Source: Algoriphagus sp. A40 | GTDB taxonomy: Bacteria > Bacteroidota > Bacteroidia > Cytophagales > Cyclobacteriaceae | DNA: 64,000 bases | Direction of reading: 5' to 3' | Assembly: GCF_002002735.1 (NCBI RefSeq) | Contig: NZ_MUNY01000036.1 | Coordinates: 62,001 to 126,000 of the forward strand | In this document: piece by piece, positions 48,441-57,073 of the stretch | Position numbering within the stretch: position 1 is the first letter of the stretch | How the letters are laid out: every line of letters begins with the position of its first letter | Translations under genes and position numbers: made by a program | The notes under the pieces: generated by a model | The model's database searches: none | What the model was told of the DNA's origin: nothing | What the model saw: only the letters and a program-made list of their open reading frames with translations

Positions 48441-49073
48441 CTAAATCAAATTCAGTTGAATGGATTTTTTGATCAGTTCGGCAGAGTTATTTACTCTCAT
48501 CTTCCTAAGCATGTTTATCCGGTGAGATTCCACCGTCCGGATACTGATGGAGAGCTTATCCGCTATTTGTTTTGTGCTGTAACCCTGAGCAACCAATTGT
48601 AAAACTTCCTTTTCACGCGACGTGATTTCTTCAATGTCTCCATCTTCGGGACGTTGAAACGATTCTGCTATGATATTGGTAATGAGAGGACTGAAATATT
48701 TGCCGCCTTGATAAACTGTAGTAATTGCTTTTTCCAGCTCCGGCCCTTCTATATTCTTAAGCACATAGCCATGTGCGCCAATCTTTAAGGCGTTCAAGAT
48801 GTAAACCTGCTCTTCGTGCATGGTAAGTACAATGAATCTAACAGAAGCTCCTTGCTTGATAAGTTGCTCCATGGCTTCAAAGCCATTGAGAACCGGCATA
48901 GAAATATCCGTCAGAATTATGTCCGGCCTGGTTCTTTCAAATGCCTCCAGAAGTTCTCTTCCATTACCGGCTTCTGCAACAATTTCAAAATTTTCATTTT
49001 TACCCAAGAGAGATTTAAACCCCTCGCGAATGAGGGGATGGTCATCGGCTAAAAGCAGTTTTATTTTATCCAT
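48441..49073 (-). CDS. NarL/LuxR-family response regulator
   Basis: 210 residues. Receiver domain with D10-D11 acidic pair, phospho-acceptor D56 (IILTDISMP), T/S in VLTMH and K in HGYVLKN. The C-terminal LuxR-type HTH is TSREKEVLQLVAQGYSTKQIADKLSISIRTVESHR. It starts 6 bp after the histidine kinase gene, so the two are one operon and a cognate pair. Binding sites are unknown. No target gene is obvious nearby. Confidence 0.95.
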   Translation of the reverse strand: MDKIKLLLADDHPLIREGFKSLLGKNENFEIVAEAGNGRELLEAFERTRPDIILTDISMPVLNGFEAMEQLIKQGASVRFIVLTMHEEQVYILNALKIGAHGYVLKNIEGPELEKAITTVYQGGKYFSPLITNIIAESFQRPEDGDIEEITSREKEVLQLVAQGYSTKQIADKLSISIRTVESHRINMLRKMRVNNSAELIKKSIQLNLI

Positions 49074-49079
49074 AATGCC

Positions 49080-50939
49080 TCAGGTTGTGGGGATCGGGAT
49101 ATGTACTTCAATACTTGTTCCTTCATTCGATGAATGAATCTCAGCATATCCATCCAACAATTTGGCTCGTTCGCGGATGTTTCTCAAACCTAATCCATCT
49201 TTTTTCAAAACTTCACTTTCGACGAATCCTTTTCCATTATCTTCCACTACCACATAAATTTCGTCTTCCTTGTCCAGCACATGCAGACTGACTTTGGTTG
49301 CATGAGCATGTTTTACAATATTAGTAAGCGCTTCCTGGACAATCCGAAACAGCGCTATGCTCATTTCAAAAGTAAGTAAGCGATCGATGTCTTTGACATA
49401 CGTGAAATCTACAGTGATTGAAGAATATTTTTTCACATGATCGCATAAACCCCTCAGGGCAGCTTCCAATCCATAATCAATCAGGGCATGAGGCATTACA
49501 TTGTAGGATATACGCTTCACCTCATCAACAGTGTTATTAATTTGATTTTTGATCTCCGCTTTCAATTCACTGTCACCTTCAAAACGATCTACTTGCATTC
49601 GGATCACGGTAAGCATCTGGCCCACGCCGTCGTGTAGCTCCTGAATGATACGTCGTCGCTCATTTTCCTGCCCTTGCAACAACGCTATTGCCTTCTCTCT
49701 GTCAAGCTTAATTTCCTTTTCTCTCAAAATCAGCAGTTCATCACGCATGTGTAATAAAGCCTGGCCCAACATATCAGAGTCGCTAAGCGTTTTGAAAGAT
49801 GTTTTAAAATTACCCGAGCCGATTTCCTGTGCAAAATCAGTGGTGCGCTTCAGGCCATCAGTCAGTTCGTTAATTGCTCTGGTGATCTGAATGATCTCAT
49901 CTGTAGAGGATGTCAGGGGAGTTTGATTTGGAATTATGCCTTTCGACAAGGAAAAAACTGTGTTTTTCAATTCAAGAATTGGTCTTGCTATAGCATTCGA
50001 CAGGAAAAAGGTAATCAAAACGATCAAGAGCAAAATAATCAATGTCGTTCCAATAAGATAATTTCGTAGTTCAATAATGGGAGCCATGGCCTCATCAAAA
50101 TCCATTTCTGAAATAAGCATCCATTCCAGCGTGGCATTTTCAATCGGCCTTTGAACACTCAGCACTTTTTTACCGCGATAGTCGTCAATGATATGATCCT
50201 CCGACAAACCCCGGAAAGCATTGCGGATTGCCTCCGTATCCACTTTGATCGTGAGTGGCGGGACATCTGGGAAGAACCTGGATGTGGACCGCAGGCGATA
50301 ATCCCCAGCGGCTATATACGATTCACCCGTGTTGCCCATTCCAGTATTCTCCAACAGAATATCCTGTACTTTTTGGAAGTCTTCCTCTACCCATATGCTG
50401 CCGACTACCTGATTTTTATCAACGATTGGAATATAATAATAGAGTAAAGTTTTCTTGGATGCAGAATAGGCAGATGCGTCTATGATTTGAAACAGATTTC
50501 TCTCTGACCGCAAAAGCGAATCCGCGGATTTCTTCAAAAGTGGATAGACGTTCTCTTCTTTTGTACTGAAAAGGACCTGGAAATTGGTATCCAGCAGGTA
50601 TAAATTTTTGAACTCATAAACTTTCAGCAATTCCGAAATTTCCCCAAATTCATTTTTGGCGGATTTGCTTTTATTTGGTGCATCCTGAGCCAAAGACTGG
50701 TAAAGACCCAGAAATTTGTGCTCCAATTCTAACGCCTGAAGATCATTGCGTGATCTCCTGAAGTGTTCTTTGATGAGGTCGTTTTTTAAGATATTGATGG
50801 ATAAAAGCTGGTCGATGGTTCGTTGTATTAAAGCATCGCGCATGACGATATAAAAGCCTGTGCATAAAACTACAAGGACCACCAGACCGATAGCAGTATG
50901 CGTAAGAAATAATTTAGACGAAATTTTAAGGCTTTTCAC
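49080..50939 (-). CDS. Sensor histidine kinase (HPK7/DegS-NarX type) with periplasmic sensor domain
   Basis: 619 residues from a GTG at 50939. TM1 about residues 12-34 (HTAIGLVVLVVLCTGFYIVM), a Cache-like periplasmic domain (residues 40-285, with YYYIPIVDKNQVVGSIWVEEDF), TM2 about 290-312 (GTTLIILLLIVLITFFLSNAI) and HAMP (ARPILELKNTVFSLSKG). HisKA_3 carries H436 in RRRIIQELHDGVGQMLTVIR, and the ATPase has VVEDNGKGF and GLGLRNIRERAKLLDG. Pairs with the NarL-type regulator encoded just downstream. The ligand is unknown. Confidence 0.94.
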   Translation of the reverse strand: MKSLKISSKLFLTHTAIGLVVLVVLCTGFYIVMRDALIQRTIDQLLSINILKNDLIKEHFRRSRNDLQALELEHKFLGLYQSLAQDAPNKSKSAKNEFGEISELLKVYEFKNLYLLDTNFQVLFSTKEENVYPLLKKSADSLLRSERNLFQIIDASAYSASKKTLLYYYIPIVDKNQVVGSIWVEEDFQKVQDILLENTGMGNTGESYIAAGDYRLRSTSRFFPDVPPLTIKVDTEAIRNAFRGLSEDHIIDDYRGKKVLSVQRPIENATLEWMLISEMDFDEAMAPIIELRNYLIGTTLIILLLIVLITFFLSNAIARPILELKNTVFSLSKGIIPNQTPLTSSTDEIIQITRAINELTDGLKRTTDFAQEIGSGNFKTSFKTLSDSDMLGQALLHMRDELLILREKEIKLDREKAIALLQGQENERRRIIQELHDGVGQMLTVIRMQVDRFEGDSELKAEIKNQINNTVDEVKRISYNVMPHALIDYGLEAALRGLCDHVKKYSSITVDFTYVKDIDRLLTFEMSIALFRIVQEALTNIVKHAHATKVSLHVLDKEDEIYVVVEDNGKGFVESEVLKKDGLGLRNIRERAKLLDGYAEIHSSNEGTSIEVHIPIPTT

Positions 50940-51190
50940 TAGGTTTCGATGAGATACAAATGTTCAATTTATAGGCATTTGAAAAGATAGAATTTTAATA
51001 ATAACAATCCTACGTGATTCCTTTTCGCCAAAAAACAGATATTGACACTTGCACTTTGATCCCGGCAGGTTGAGATATCGGACAATGAAATGCTTCCTAA
51101 ACCTATCCGAACACAGGCCAATTCGGTGGCGCAGTTGCAAAACTTCAACATTCGCACACGAATACTGGAAACAAGACAAACCACAATTGA
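50940..51190. other. Upstream region of the two-component operon
   Basis: About 250 bp holding the promoter of the minus-strand kinase operon. No certain -7/-33 pair or hairpin could be assigned. No ORF looks real. Confidence 0.45.
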
Positions 51191-51232
51191 ATGAGAAAAC
51201 TAATTGCAGGAATGAATATGACCCCCCACTGA
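51191..51232 (+). pseudogene. 5' fragment of a DHFR/RibD-like reductase gene, cut by a repeat
   Basis: ATG AGA AAA ... reads MRKLIAGMNMT, then enters the repeat and stops (PH-stop). MRKLIAGMNMT(LDG) is the typical beginning of dihydrofolate-reductase-family (RibD C-terminal domain) proteins of Bacteroidota. Homology ends precisely where the CCCCACTGAGTGT repeat begins at 51222, so the rest of the gene has been replaced or displaced. No continuation was found after the next repeat copy at 54103. Confidence 0.65.
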
Positions 51233-51278
51233 GTGTGGCAGGATTTTAGTTGAGACTAGGTGTAGGCAAAACACACTA
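51222..51278. repeat. Repeat family copy bordering the GNAT-phospholipase C pair (left)
   Basis: Starts CCCCACTGAGTGT, continues GCAGGATTTTAGTTGAGAC, then TAGGTGTAGGCAAAACACAC. It ends 3 bp before the GNAT start codon. Compared with 54103-54168, about 90% of positions agree by eye, in direct orientation. Confidence 0.85.
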
Positions 51279-51281
51279 AAA

Positions 51282-51740
51282 ATGGACGATTATGATTTCA
51301 AGATAGAGGCATATCGGGAGGGTTTCAGAGACCAGCTCATAGGCGTTTGGGAAAGATCCGTTCTGGCCACCCACCACTTTTTGTCTCCGACCGACTTCGA
51401 AGAAATCAAAGAATTGGTCAAGTCGATAGATTTCAATCAGCTGGACGTCTTTTGTCTGACCGGTGAAGACCGGGTATTGGGTTTTGTCGGTGTCCTGGAC
51501 AGGAAAGTAGAAATGCTTTTTCTGGATCCAGACTTTTTCGGACAAGGCCTCGGGAAAAAGCTTTTGATGTTTGCGCTGACTCAGCTAGGAGCGGGCAAGG
51601 TTGATGTGAACGAACAGAATTCCAAGGCTGTCGAGTTTTACCGAAGATCCGGATTTCAGACATTTGAGAGGACCGACACGGACGACCAAGGCAGAAATTA
51701 TCCCCTCTTGCGGATGAAATTGGCCGATCGTTCTGGATAG
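51282..51740 (+). CDS. GNAT-family N-acetyltransferase
   Basis: 152 residues. KIEAYREGFRDQLIGVWERSV is a typical first strand and helix, VEMLFLDPDFFGQGLGKKLL holds the acetyl-CoA pyrophosphate loop (Q-G-L-G-K), and VDVNEQNSKAVEFYRRSGF is the C-terminal block. It resembles YjaB-like small-molecule acetyltransferases; substrate unknown. Its ATG follows immediately after a repeat copy, so its promoter probably lies in or before the repeat. Confidence 0.9.
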   Translation: MDDYDFKIEAYREGFRDQLIGVWERSVLATHHFLSPTDFEEIKELVKSIDFNQLDVFCLTGEDRVLGFVGVLDRKVEMLFLDPDFFGQGLGKKLLMFALTQLGAGKVDVNEQNSKAVEFYRRSGFQTFERTDTDDQGRNYPLLRMKLADRSG

Positions 51741-51928
51741 TTTTCAAAAGAATTTCGACAAATAGGCCAATTGCCCCTGCGATCCAATCTACCGAAAACG
51801 ATATTTCCTTATCTTCGGAATGCAGTTCGATTCGCGCCTTTTTTGGCTGTTGAAATCGTTCCTGCACTTCACCCACCCTACGAATAAGAGCAAGAGGTTT
51901 TGACTCTTTTTCGCCTAAATTTTCAACA

Positions 51929-54091
51929 ATGAGTGATTACGGAAGAAGGAAGTTTCTCAAACTTTCCGCTGCAGGTCTGGCGGGCACACTTTGGGCCCCA
52001 TTAATCCAACGTGCTTTGGCCGTTGAGGCATTTGACGCTACGCGGTCCATCCAGGACGTAAAACACGTCGTGATCCTGATGCAGGAAAACAGATCCTTCG
52101 ACCACTATTTCGGAGCGAAAAAAGGTGCCAGGGGTTTTGGCGATCGGTTCCCGATACCTTTGGCGAGCGGTCAAAGAGTCTTTCACCAATCGGATGGAGA
52201 GAAGATCGTCCCTCCCTATCGCGCGTTTGGAAAGACACCAAATGCCCCCATGGTCAAAGGTACACCACACGATTTTGCAGATATGCAGGCGGCCTGGAAC
52301 CAGGGCAAATACGGGTATTGGCCCCTGTTTAAGACGCCCTACTCCATGGCCTATTACACCAGGGAAGAAATCCCTTTTCAATATGCCTTGGCGGAAGCAT
52401 TTACGATTTCCGATGCCCATCACTGCTCGGTGGCCACAGGGACGGATCCCAATAGGATTATGTTCTGGTCGGGCTCCAACTTTGATCCCGAAAAACGCGC
52501 CGCGGGAATCAATTGCACGGATGTTGACTCAGAGCCCTGCAACGTCAGGTGCTGGGTGACCGGCAAGGAACCCGACCCCGGATATACCTATCAACTTAAC
52601 GGCTTCAAGTGGCCAACCATCCCGGATGTCTTGCAGGAAGCGGGAATCAGCTGGAAAATCTATCAGGATCCCAACAACAACTGGACCGGCGCCATGCATG
52701 GATGTTTGGCCTTCGACTCCTTCAGGAATGCAAAACAGGGTTCCGAGATCTATGAAAAAGGGATGAGAAATTTCTCCATAAAAGATCTGCAAAGGGACGT
52801 TGAAAACAACCAACTGCCGGAAGTAAGCTGGATCCTGCCTTCGAGAAATGATTCTGAACATCCGAGTGGTCCTTCGAGCCCATACCGGGCGGGCTATTTT
52901 ACCCAGCAAGTATTGGAAGCCCTGACGAGCAACCCAGAAGTTTGGAGCAAAACTGTTTTTTTCCTGACTTTTGACGAAAACGACGGACTCTATGACCATT
53001 TGCCAGCCCCCGCAGTTCCATCCTATAATTTAGACAACACCCTTGCCGGAAAATCAACAATTCCTGTTAAAGGCATGTATTTCAACAACGATAAGGGAAC
53101 AGAACAATTTCTGCTGCATGACGGAAAAAGCAAGCGGATCTACCAAGACAAACGCGACACCATTTCAGGCCCAATTCGTCCTTGGGGGATGGGCCCGCGG
53201 GTGCCGCTTTACATTATTTCGCCCTGGAGCAAGGGCGGATGGATACATTCCGAAGTCGCCGACCACACCTCTGTGGCAAGTTTTATCGAGAAGAGGTTCG
53301 GTGTGACTGTTCCCGCGATCTCGCCTTGGCATCGAGCCGTTAGCAGTGACCTGACTTCAGCTTTTAATTTCGAGTCCCCCAACGATCCTGCATTTCCCAA
53401 GCTGCCCGACATGTCGGACTTTCAACAGAGGGACGACGCTTCCAACCAGCTTCCAAAGGCAGCTCCTCCCGAGCAACCCGCTCAGCTGTTTCAGGAAAAA
53501 GGCTCTGTTTTTTCCAGAGCACTTCCCTATGCATTGTATTGCCATGCCCGGCCGATGTCGGACAAGGTGCAGATTCAACTGGTCTTTGATAACCAGGGGA
53601 AGAAAGGGGCAGTCTATCATGTCTATGACATGAACAATCTGGAGCGCATTCCCAGAAGATATACCGTCGAGGCCGGGAAGCAAATTCAGGATGAGTGGGA
53701 TCTGGCAGAGAAATCAGGCCAATATCATCTGGAGGTCTTTGGGCCCAATGGCTATTTCCAATCGTTTAAGGGATCGGTGCTTTCCGAGGAGCCGCTCCTG
53801 CGGATCGAGTATGATCACCGGGAGGGAGGACTCCACATCCACTGTGAAAATGGGGGGAAAGACTCCATCCAGGTAGAAGTAACCGACAACACGTATGGGT
53901 ACGGCCCTTCCGAAACGCTTTCTATCCCGCTGAAAAAAAGCAAAAAAACCTATCAGCAGCTGTCAAAAAGCGGCAATTGGTATGACTATTCCATCACCAC
54001 ATCAGCCGGAATGGAATACCGATTTGCCGGACGGGTAGAAACAGCCAAACCCAGTATCACCGATCCTGCAATGGCGCAGCATTTGGGATAA
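51929..54091 (+). CDS. Phosphocholine-type phospholipase C with Tat signal
   Basis: 720 residues. The N-terminus MSDYGRRKFLKLSAAGLAGT is a Tat (RR) signal. The phosphoesterase domain shows KHVVILMQENRSFDHYFG, ATGTDPNRIMFWSG, SWILPSRNDSEHPSGPSSPY, FLTFDENDGLYDHLPAP and SEVADHTSVASFIEKRFG, all typical of acid-phosphatase-like PLCs (PlcN/PlcH). Two beta domains (DUF756-like) follow from about residue 510. Cleaves phosphatidylcholine or sphingomyelin headgroups. These enzymes are most common in Pseudomonadota and Actinomycetota, and the gene lies between two direct repeat copies, so lateral gain is likely. The 190 bp before it have no gene. Confidence 0.93.
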   Translation: MSDYGRRKFLKLSAAGLAGTLWAPLIQRALAVEAFDATRSIQDVKHVVILMQENRSFDHYFGAKKGARGFGDRFPIPLASGQRVFHQSDGEKIVPPYRAFGKTPNAPMVKGTPHDFADMQAAWNQGKYGYWPLFKTPYSMAYYTREEIPFQYALAEAFTISDAHHCSVATGTDPNRIMFWSGSNFDPEKRAAGINCTDVDSEPCNVRCWVTGKEPDPGYTYQLNGFKWPTIPDVLQEAGISWKIYQDPNNNWTGAMHGCLAFDSFRNAKQGSEIYEKGMRNFSIKDLQRDVENNQLPEVSWILPSRNDSEHPSGPSSPYRAGYFTQQVLEALTSNPEVWSKTVFFLTFDENDGLYDHLPAPAVPSYNLDNTLAGKSTIPVKGMYFNNDKGTEQFLLHDGKSKRIYQDKRDTISGPIRPWGMGPRVPLYIISPWSKGGWIHSEVADHTSVASFIEKRFGVTVPAISPWHRAVSSDLTSAFNFESPNDPAFPKLPDMSDFQQRDDASNQLPKAAPPEQPAQLFQEKGSVFSRALPYALYCHARPMSDKVQIQLVFDNQGKKGAVYHVYDMNNLERIPRRYTVEAGKQIQDEWDLAEKSGQYHLEVFGPNGYFQSFKGSVLSEEPLLRIEYDHREGGLHIHCENGGKDSIQVEVTDNTYGYGPSETLSIPLKKSKKTYQQLSKSGNWYDYSITTSAGMEYRFAGRVETAKPSITDPAMAQHLG

Positions 54092-54102
54092 GGCTGAATG
54101 TT

Positions 54103-54168
54103 GCCCCACTGAGTGTCGTAGGATTTTGGTTGGGACTAAGTGTAAGCAAAACACCTAGTCCCAACAAA
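54103..54168. repeat. Repeat family copy bordering the GNAT-phospholipase C pair (right)
   Basis: Starts 11 bp after the phospholipase stop: GCCCCACTGAGTGTCGTAGG, then ATTTTGGTTGGGACTAAG, ending ACACCTAGTCCCAACAAA. TTGGGACTAAGTGT pairs with ACACCTAGTCCCAA (13 of 14), so this copy folds as a hairpin with a 7-nt loop. The left copy lacks the second arm. Confidence 0.85.
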
Positions 54169-54253
54169 TTTTTAATAGGAAATCAGATTGAAACTTCCAT
54201 TCAAGGGAGAACCATACCACTTTGCCAAGCAGCGGGAATGGATAAAAATGAAT

Positions 54254-54691
54254 TTACCAATACATCAAAATCATTGACACTAACAGCAAGGATAGAAAGT
54301 GGTAGGAAGTATTGATAAAAAAGAGCTTCCAGGAGCGTTGCTCCCAGGCTACCGTATTAAGATCGACGGGAACGAAAAAGCCCAACCATAGGAATAAGGA
54401 AGCCATCGCTGCGAATGAGGCTTTAGAGCCTACGAAAGGATCCATTCCCCAGAATTCCGGGTTCCACACGGTCAGGTCATGCGCCAGAACCCATGCTAAA
54501 AGAAAATTTCCGATGATCATGATTCCCATTCCTCTGAACATGGCTGAGGTGGGTGGTTTTACGGTCATGTCAAAGCCCATTTCTTTGGCCCAAGCCTTTC
54601 CAAACAATGGGGTGTACCAAAGAAAACCAAAGATAAAATTGGCAATAACGGCAATTGCAACCGCGGCGAAATTGATGTGTATTTCAGGCAT
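54254..54691 (-). CDS. DUF1761 membrane protein
   Basis: 145 residues with four TM segments. VIANFIFGFLWYTPLFGKAWAKEMG is the DUF1761 signature (G-x-x-W-Y-x-x-x-F-G-x-x-W), followed by MGIMIIGNFLLAWVLAH, ASFAAMASLFLWLGFFVP and YHFLSLLLVSMILMYW. Function unknown. Confidence 0.9.
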   Translation of the reverse strand: MPEIHINFAAVAIAVIANFIFGFLWYTPLFGKAWAKEMGFDMTVKPPTSAMFRGMGIMIIGNFLLAWVLAHDLTVWNPEFWGMDPFVGSKASFAAMASLFLWLGFFVPVDLNTVAWEQRSWKLFFINTSYHFLSLLLVSMILMYW

Positions 54692-54897
54692 AGTGTAATC
54701 GGGTTAGATTAAGGTTGGATTTTACAATAAAATTTAGCCAATTATTGTTGGATTTTTTTCTCCTAGTTCGGTGTCCTCCGCCTAGGCGTTGTTTACTTTT
54801 TTCTTGACCCAATACCCTCCTTGGGGAAGCTAAGTATGATTCGATTGACAAAAATTCTAAATAACTTATGACAAGCAGGTAGTTTAATTAAAGCAAA

Positions 54898-55272
54898 ATG
54901 AAAACAATTCCCTTTCTCCGATGCCTAAATATGAAAGAGGCAATTCACTTCTATACTCATGTTTTGGATTTTGAATTAAAATACTCCAATGCCTCCGCTG
55001 ATGATTGGGTCGTGGATTTAATTAATGGGGAAGCAGAACTTGGGCTCACCGTTTTAGAAGGCGATCAAAAATTGGGTATAAATGTATTTGTGAGAGTGGA
55101 TGAGGTGGATGAATTATTTAAAAAATATGTAAGCAGAGGGTTAATCGTTCCAAATAATCCTGACTCCCCTGTGCATAACGGGCCAATTGACCAAAGTTGG
55201 GGTAATAGAGAATTCTATGTAAACGACCCAAGTGGAAACACGCTAAGGTTTGGTCAAGTCATTGACCAATAA
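54898..55272 (+). CDS. VOC-family protein (bleomycin-resistance/glyoxalase-like)
   Basis: 124 residues. IPFLRCLNMKEAIHFYTHVLDF starts the first beta-alpha-beta module and YVNDPSGNTLRFGQ ends the second, with E or Q ligands typical of bleomycin-binding or glyoxalase-like proteins (NREFYVNDPSGN). No metal ligand set is certain. Function unknown. The 205-bp gap before it shows no gene. Confidence 0.85.
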   Translation: MKTIPFLRCLNMKEAIHFYTHVLDFELKYSNASADDWVVDLINGEAELGLTVLEGDQKLGINVFVRVDEVDELFKKYVSRGLIVPNNPDSPVHNGPIDQSWGNREFYVNDPSGNTLRFGQVIDQ

Positions 55273-55503
55273 TTTGAATATCCCCAATAAGGAATTGCGT
55301 CCCCATACACCTCCCATATTCAACGTTTCTTCCTTCACGAAAATTAAAAATCTAAAAATCAATTACTTAGTTCTAACCTTGAATGAACCTCTAACTATTT
55401 TCTTCTAAAGATTATAGTTTAACGTTTTCCTTTTTCTATTTTTCAATCGAAAAGCCTTCACAAAGAAGAAAAGGCTCTCTTTTTATACTCAAGACAATCT
55501 GTC

Positions 55504-56181
55504 ATGCTCAAAAAAACCATCAGTCTTTGGATCCTGATTTTAGCGCTGACTTCAGGCAATTTTGCATTTTCCCAAATAAAAGCTGTCACCGAAAAAGGCG
55601 ACACGATCTACGTTTACAATGACGGGACATGGAGTTATGAGCTACAGGAAATAGCAGAACGCCCAGAACTCTTGGGTTTTCTTTCCGAAGAAATCCCAAT
55701 TACAAAAATCACCGAACCAGTCAATACGCCGTCCACTTCTTTGCAAAAAGTCCGTAATGAAAATGACCAATTTTCCTTTTATTACAATGAAACAGAATGG
55801 AAGCGCGTACCACCAGCATCGCTAAACGATGAGGCGGAGTTTGCCTTTGAGTCGAAATTAAACGACAGCTGGGCCATAATCATCTCGGAAGAAACACCAA
55901 TTGAGAAGGAAAATCTCTTCAAAATTGCCAAATACACGATGTCGGAAAAAATGGGTTCGGAAGTGGAGGTAGTCAAAGCTGAATCGATTTTGGTAAATGG
56001 CCAAGAGGTAATTCGGGGTGTATTAAAAACGACGGCATCCGGCTTCACTTTTATCTTTGATTCTTTCTATTTTTCGGATGATCGCGGGTCTGTGCAGATC
56101 AGCACCTGGACGAGTGAGGCCATATGGAAAAAAAATGAGAAAAATCACCTCGACTTATTAAGCGGATTTGTGGTGCAATAA
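55504..56181 (+). CDS. Secreted protein, unknown
   Basis: 225 residues with a signal peptide ending NFAFSQ. It begins IKAVTEKGDTIYVYNDGTWSYE, a motif of small secreted Bacteroidota proteins (D-T-x-x-L-Y-x-D-G-T-W). The second half (FSFYYNETEWKRVPPASLND, AEFAFESKLNDSWAIIISEE, VNGQEVIRGVLKTTASGFTFIFDSFYF) looks like a compact alpha/beta fold seen in hypothetical proteins. No residues suggest an enzyme. Confidence 0.75.
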   Translation: MLKKTISLWILILALTSGNFAFSQIKAVTEKGDTIYVYNDGTWSYELQEIAERPELLGFLSEEIPITKITEPVNTPSTSLQKVRNENDQFSFYYNETEWKRVPPASLNDEAEFAFESKLNDSWAIIISEETPIEKENLFKIAKYTMSEKMGSEVEVVKAESILVNGQEVIRGVLKTTASGFTFIFDSFYFSDDRGSVQISTWTSEAIWKKNEKNHLDLLSGFVVQ

Positions 56182-56497
56182 CCTGTTGTTCAAGCAGGGC
56201 TTTTTCCTCCGCTAAACTATCGTGATAAAGACCTTAGCGCTTCGGCAAAGACGCTAAAGCCAAGAAGCTTTCGCTATAAAAATATCGCCACTACACAACA
56301 AGAGCGCAATAGCCAATCCCTTTCTCCGCCCAATTGACCTCGGTGCAGGAATATTGACTGGAAACGCGGTCGATGCCGAGGAATGAAAAGAATGGTTTGA
56401 TTGTAATCAGCCCGGCTTCTTAAGAAGCAGGACTATAAGTAAAGTGGTCTGTGCAGACACAGACCTCGGAGGTAGAAACCAGCTGCATTTTGGATTC
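56182..56497. other. Gene-free gap with a REP-like hairpin
   Basis: 316 bp. It has TTAGCG...CGCTAA arms near 56226-56256 and the perfect hairpin at 56446-56465. No credible coding sequence. Confidence 0.55.
56446..56465. repeat. Perfect small hairpin GGTCTGTG-CAGA-CACAGACC
   Basis: 8-bp arms 56446-56453 and 56458-56465 with a CAGA loop, 33 bp downstream of the minus-strand gene that ends at 56498. It has no T run and looks like a REP-type unit rather than a terminator. Confidence 0.7.
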
Positions 56498-57073
56498 TTA
56501 ATATCCAAACAACCACTGCCAAATAGACATTTCCTTGATTCTGGCATCGATCTTCTCCTGATTTTCCAGAGCCGCCTTATCAACATAACCCTTTATTAAG
56601 TCCATCCTCTCTTCAGCTTTTTCACTCTGTGCGTATAGATTGTTTAAATAATTTTTATCGATATCTTTTGTCGAATTATTTAAGCTTCTCCTAAACTCAA
56701 TCAGGGGATCAAAATATTTTTTGTAACTGTCATCTTTACCATAAACAAAATAAACAGACCGAAATGATGTGTTTAATTCATCAAAATCAACAGCGAGTTT
56801 TTTAGAAAGTGAAGCAACATTACTTTTTTGCGCATCTGATAAGACGATTTTTTTCCTTTTCTCTCCATTAAGATAAAGAATACCATTAACCTCTTCATGC
56901 AACAAGCCATGATCGGTTTCCAGGTAGGTCATGATTCGTTGGATCTTCTTCTGTTGCTCTGAACTCATGAGCAGTTGGAAACCTCCCATTTTGAAAGTAT
57001 TGGATTGCAAGATGAATAGCATCAATACAATCAATACTTTTAAGGAATAGTGAGTTTTTATTGAGGTTTTCAT
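56498..57073 (-). CDS. Secreted helical protein, partner of the TIR-like gene
   Basis: 191 residues. The N-terminus has one hydrophobic segment (SLKVLIVLMLFILQSNTF), a signal peptide or anchor. The rest is mostly charged helices (EQQKKIQRIMTYLETDHG, DFDELNTSFRSVYFVYGK, SEKAEERMDLIKGYVDKAAL). The end IWQWLFGY is aromatic. Not recognised. Its start overlaps the stop of the upstream TIR-like gene by 4 bp, so the two are made together and the product probably works with that protein at the membrane. Confidence 0.72.
   Translation of the reverse strand: MKTSIKTHYSLKVLIVLMLFILQSNTFKMGGFQLLMSSEQQKKIQRIMTYLETDHGLLHEEVNGILYLNGEKRKKIVLSDAQKSNVASLSKKLAVDFDELNTSFRSVYFVYGKDDSYKKYFDPLIEFRRSLNNSTKDIDKNYLNNLYAQSEKAEERMDLIKGYVDKAALENQEKIDARIKEMSIWQWLFGY

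Noticed and set aside
51433..51876. Minus-strand frame with a protein-like first 45 residues (ELHSEDKEISFSVDWIAG)
   Set aside because: The rest is antisense to the GNAT gene, and the good-looking part is only about 130 bp of gap. Kept out for lack of any match or second evidence.
45337..54168. Island as a classical integron or transposon
   Set aside because: No integrase, transposase or recombinase frame was found in the window, and the repeats do not show clear attC R-box sequences. Only a cassette-like layout can be claimed.
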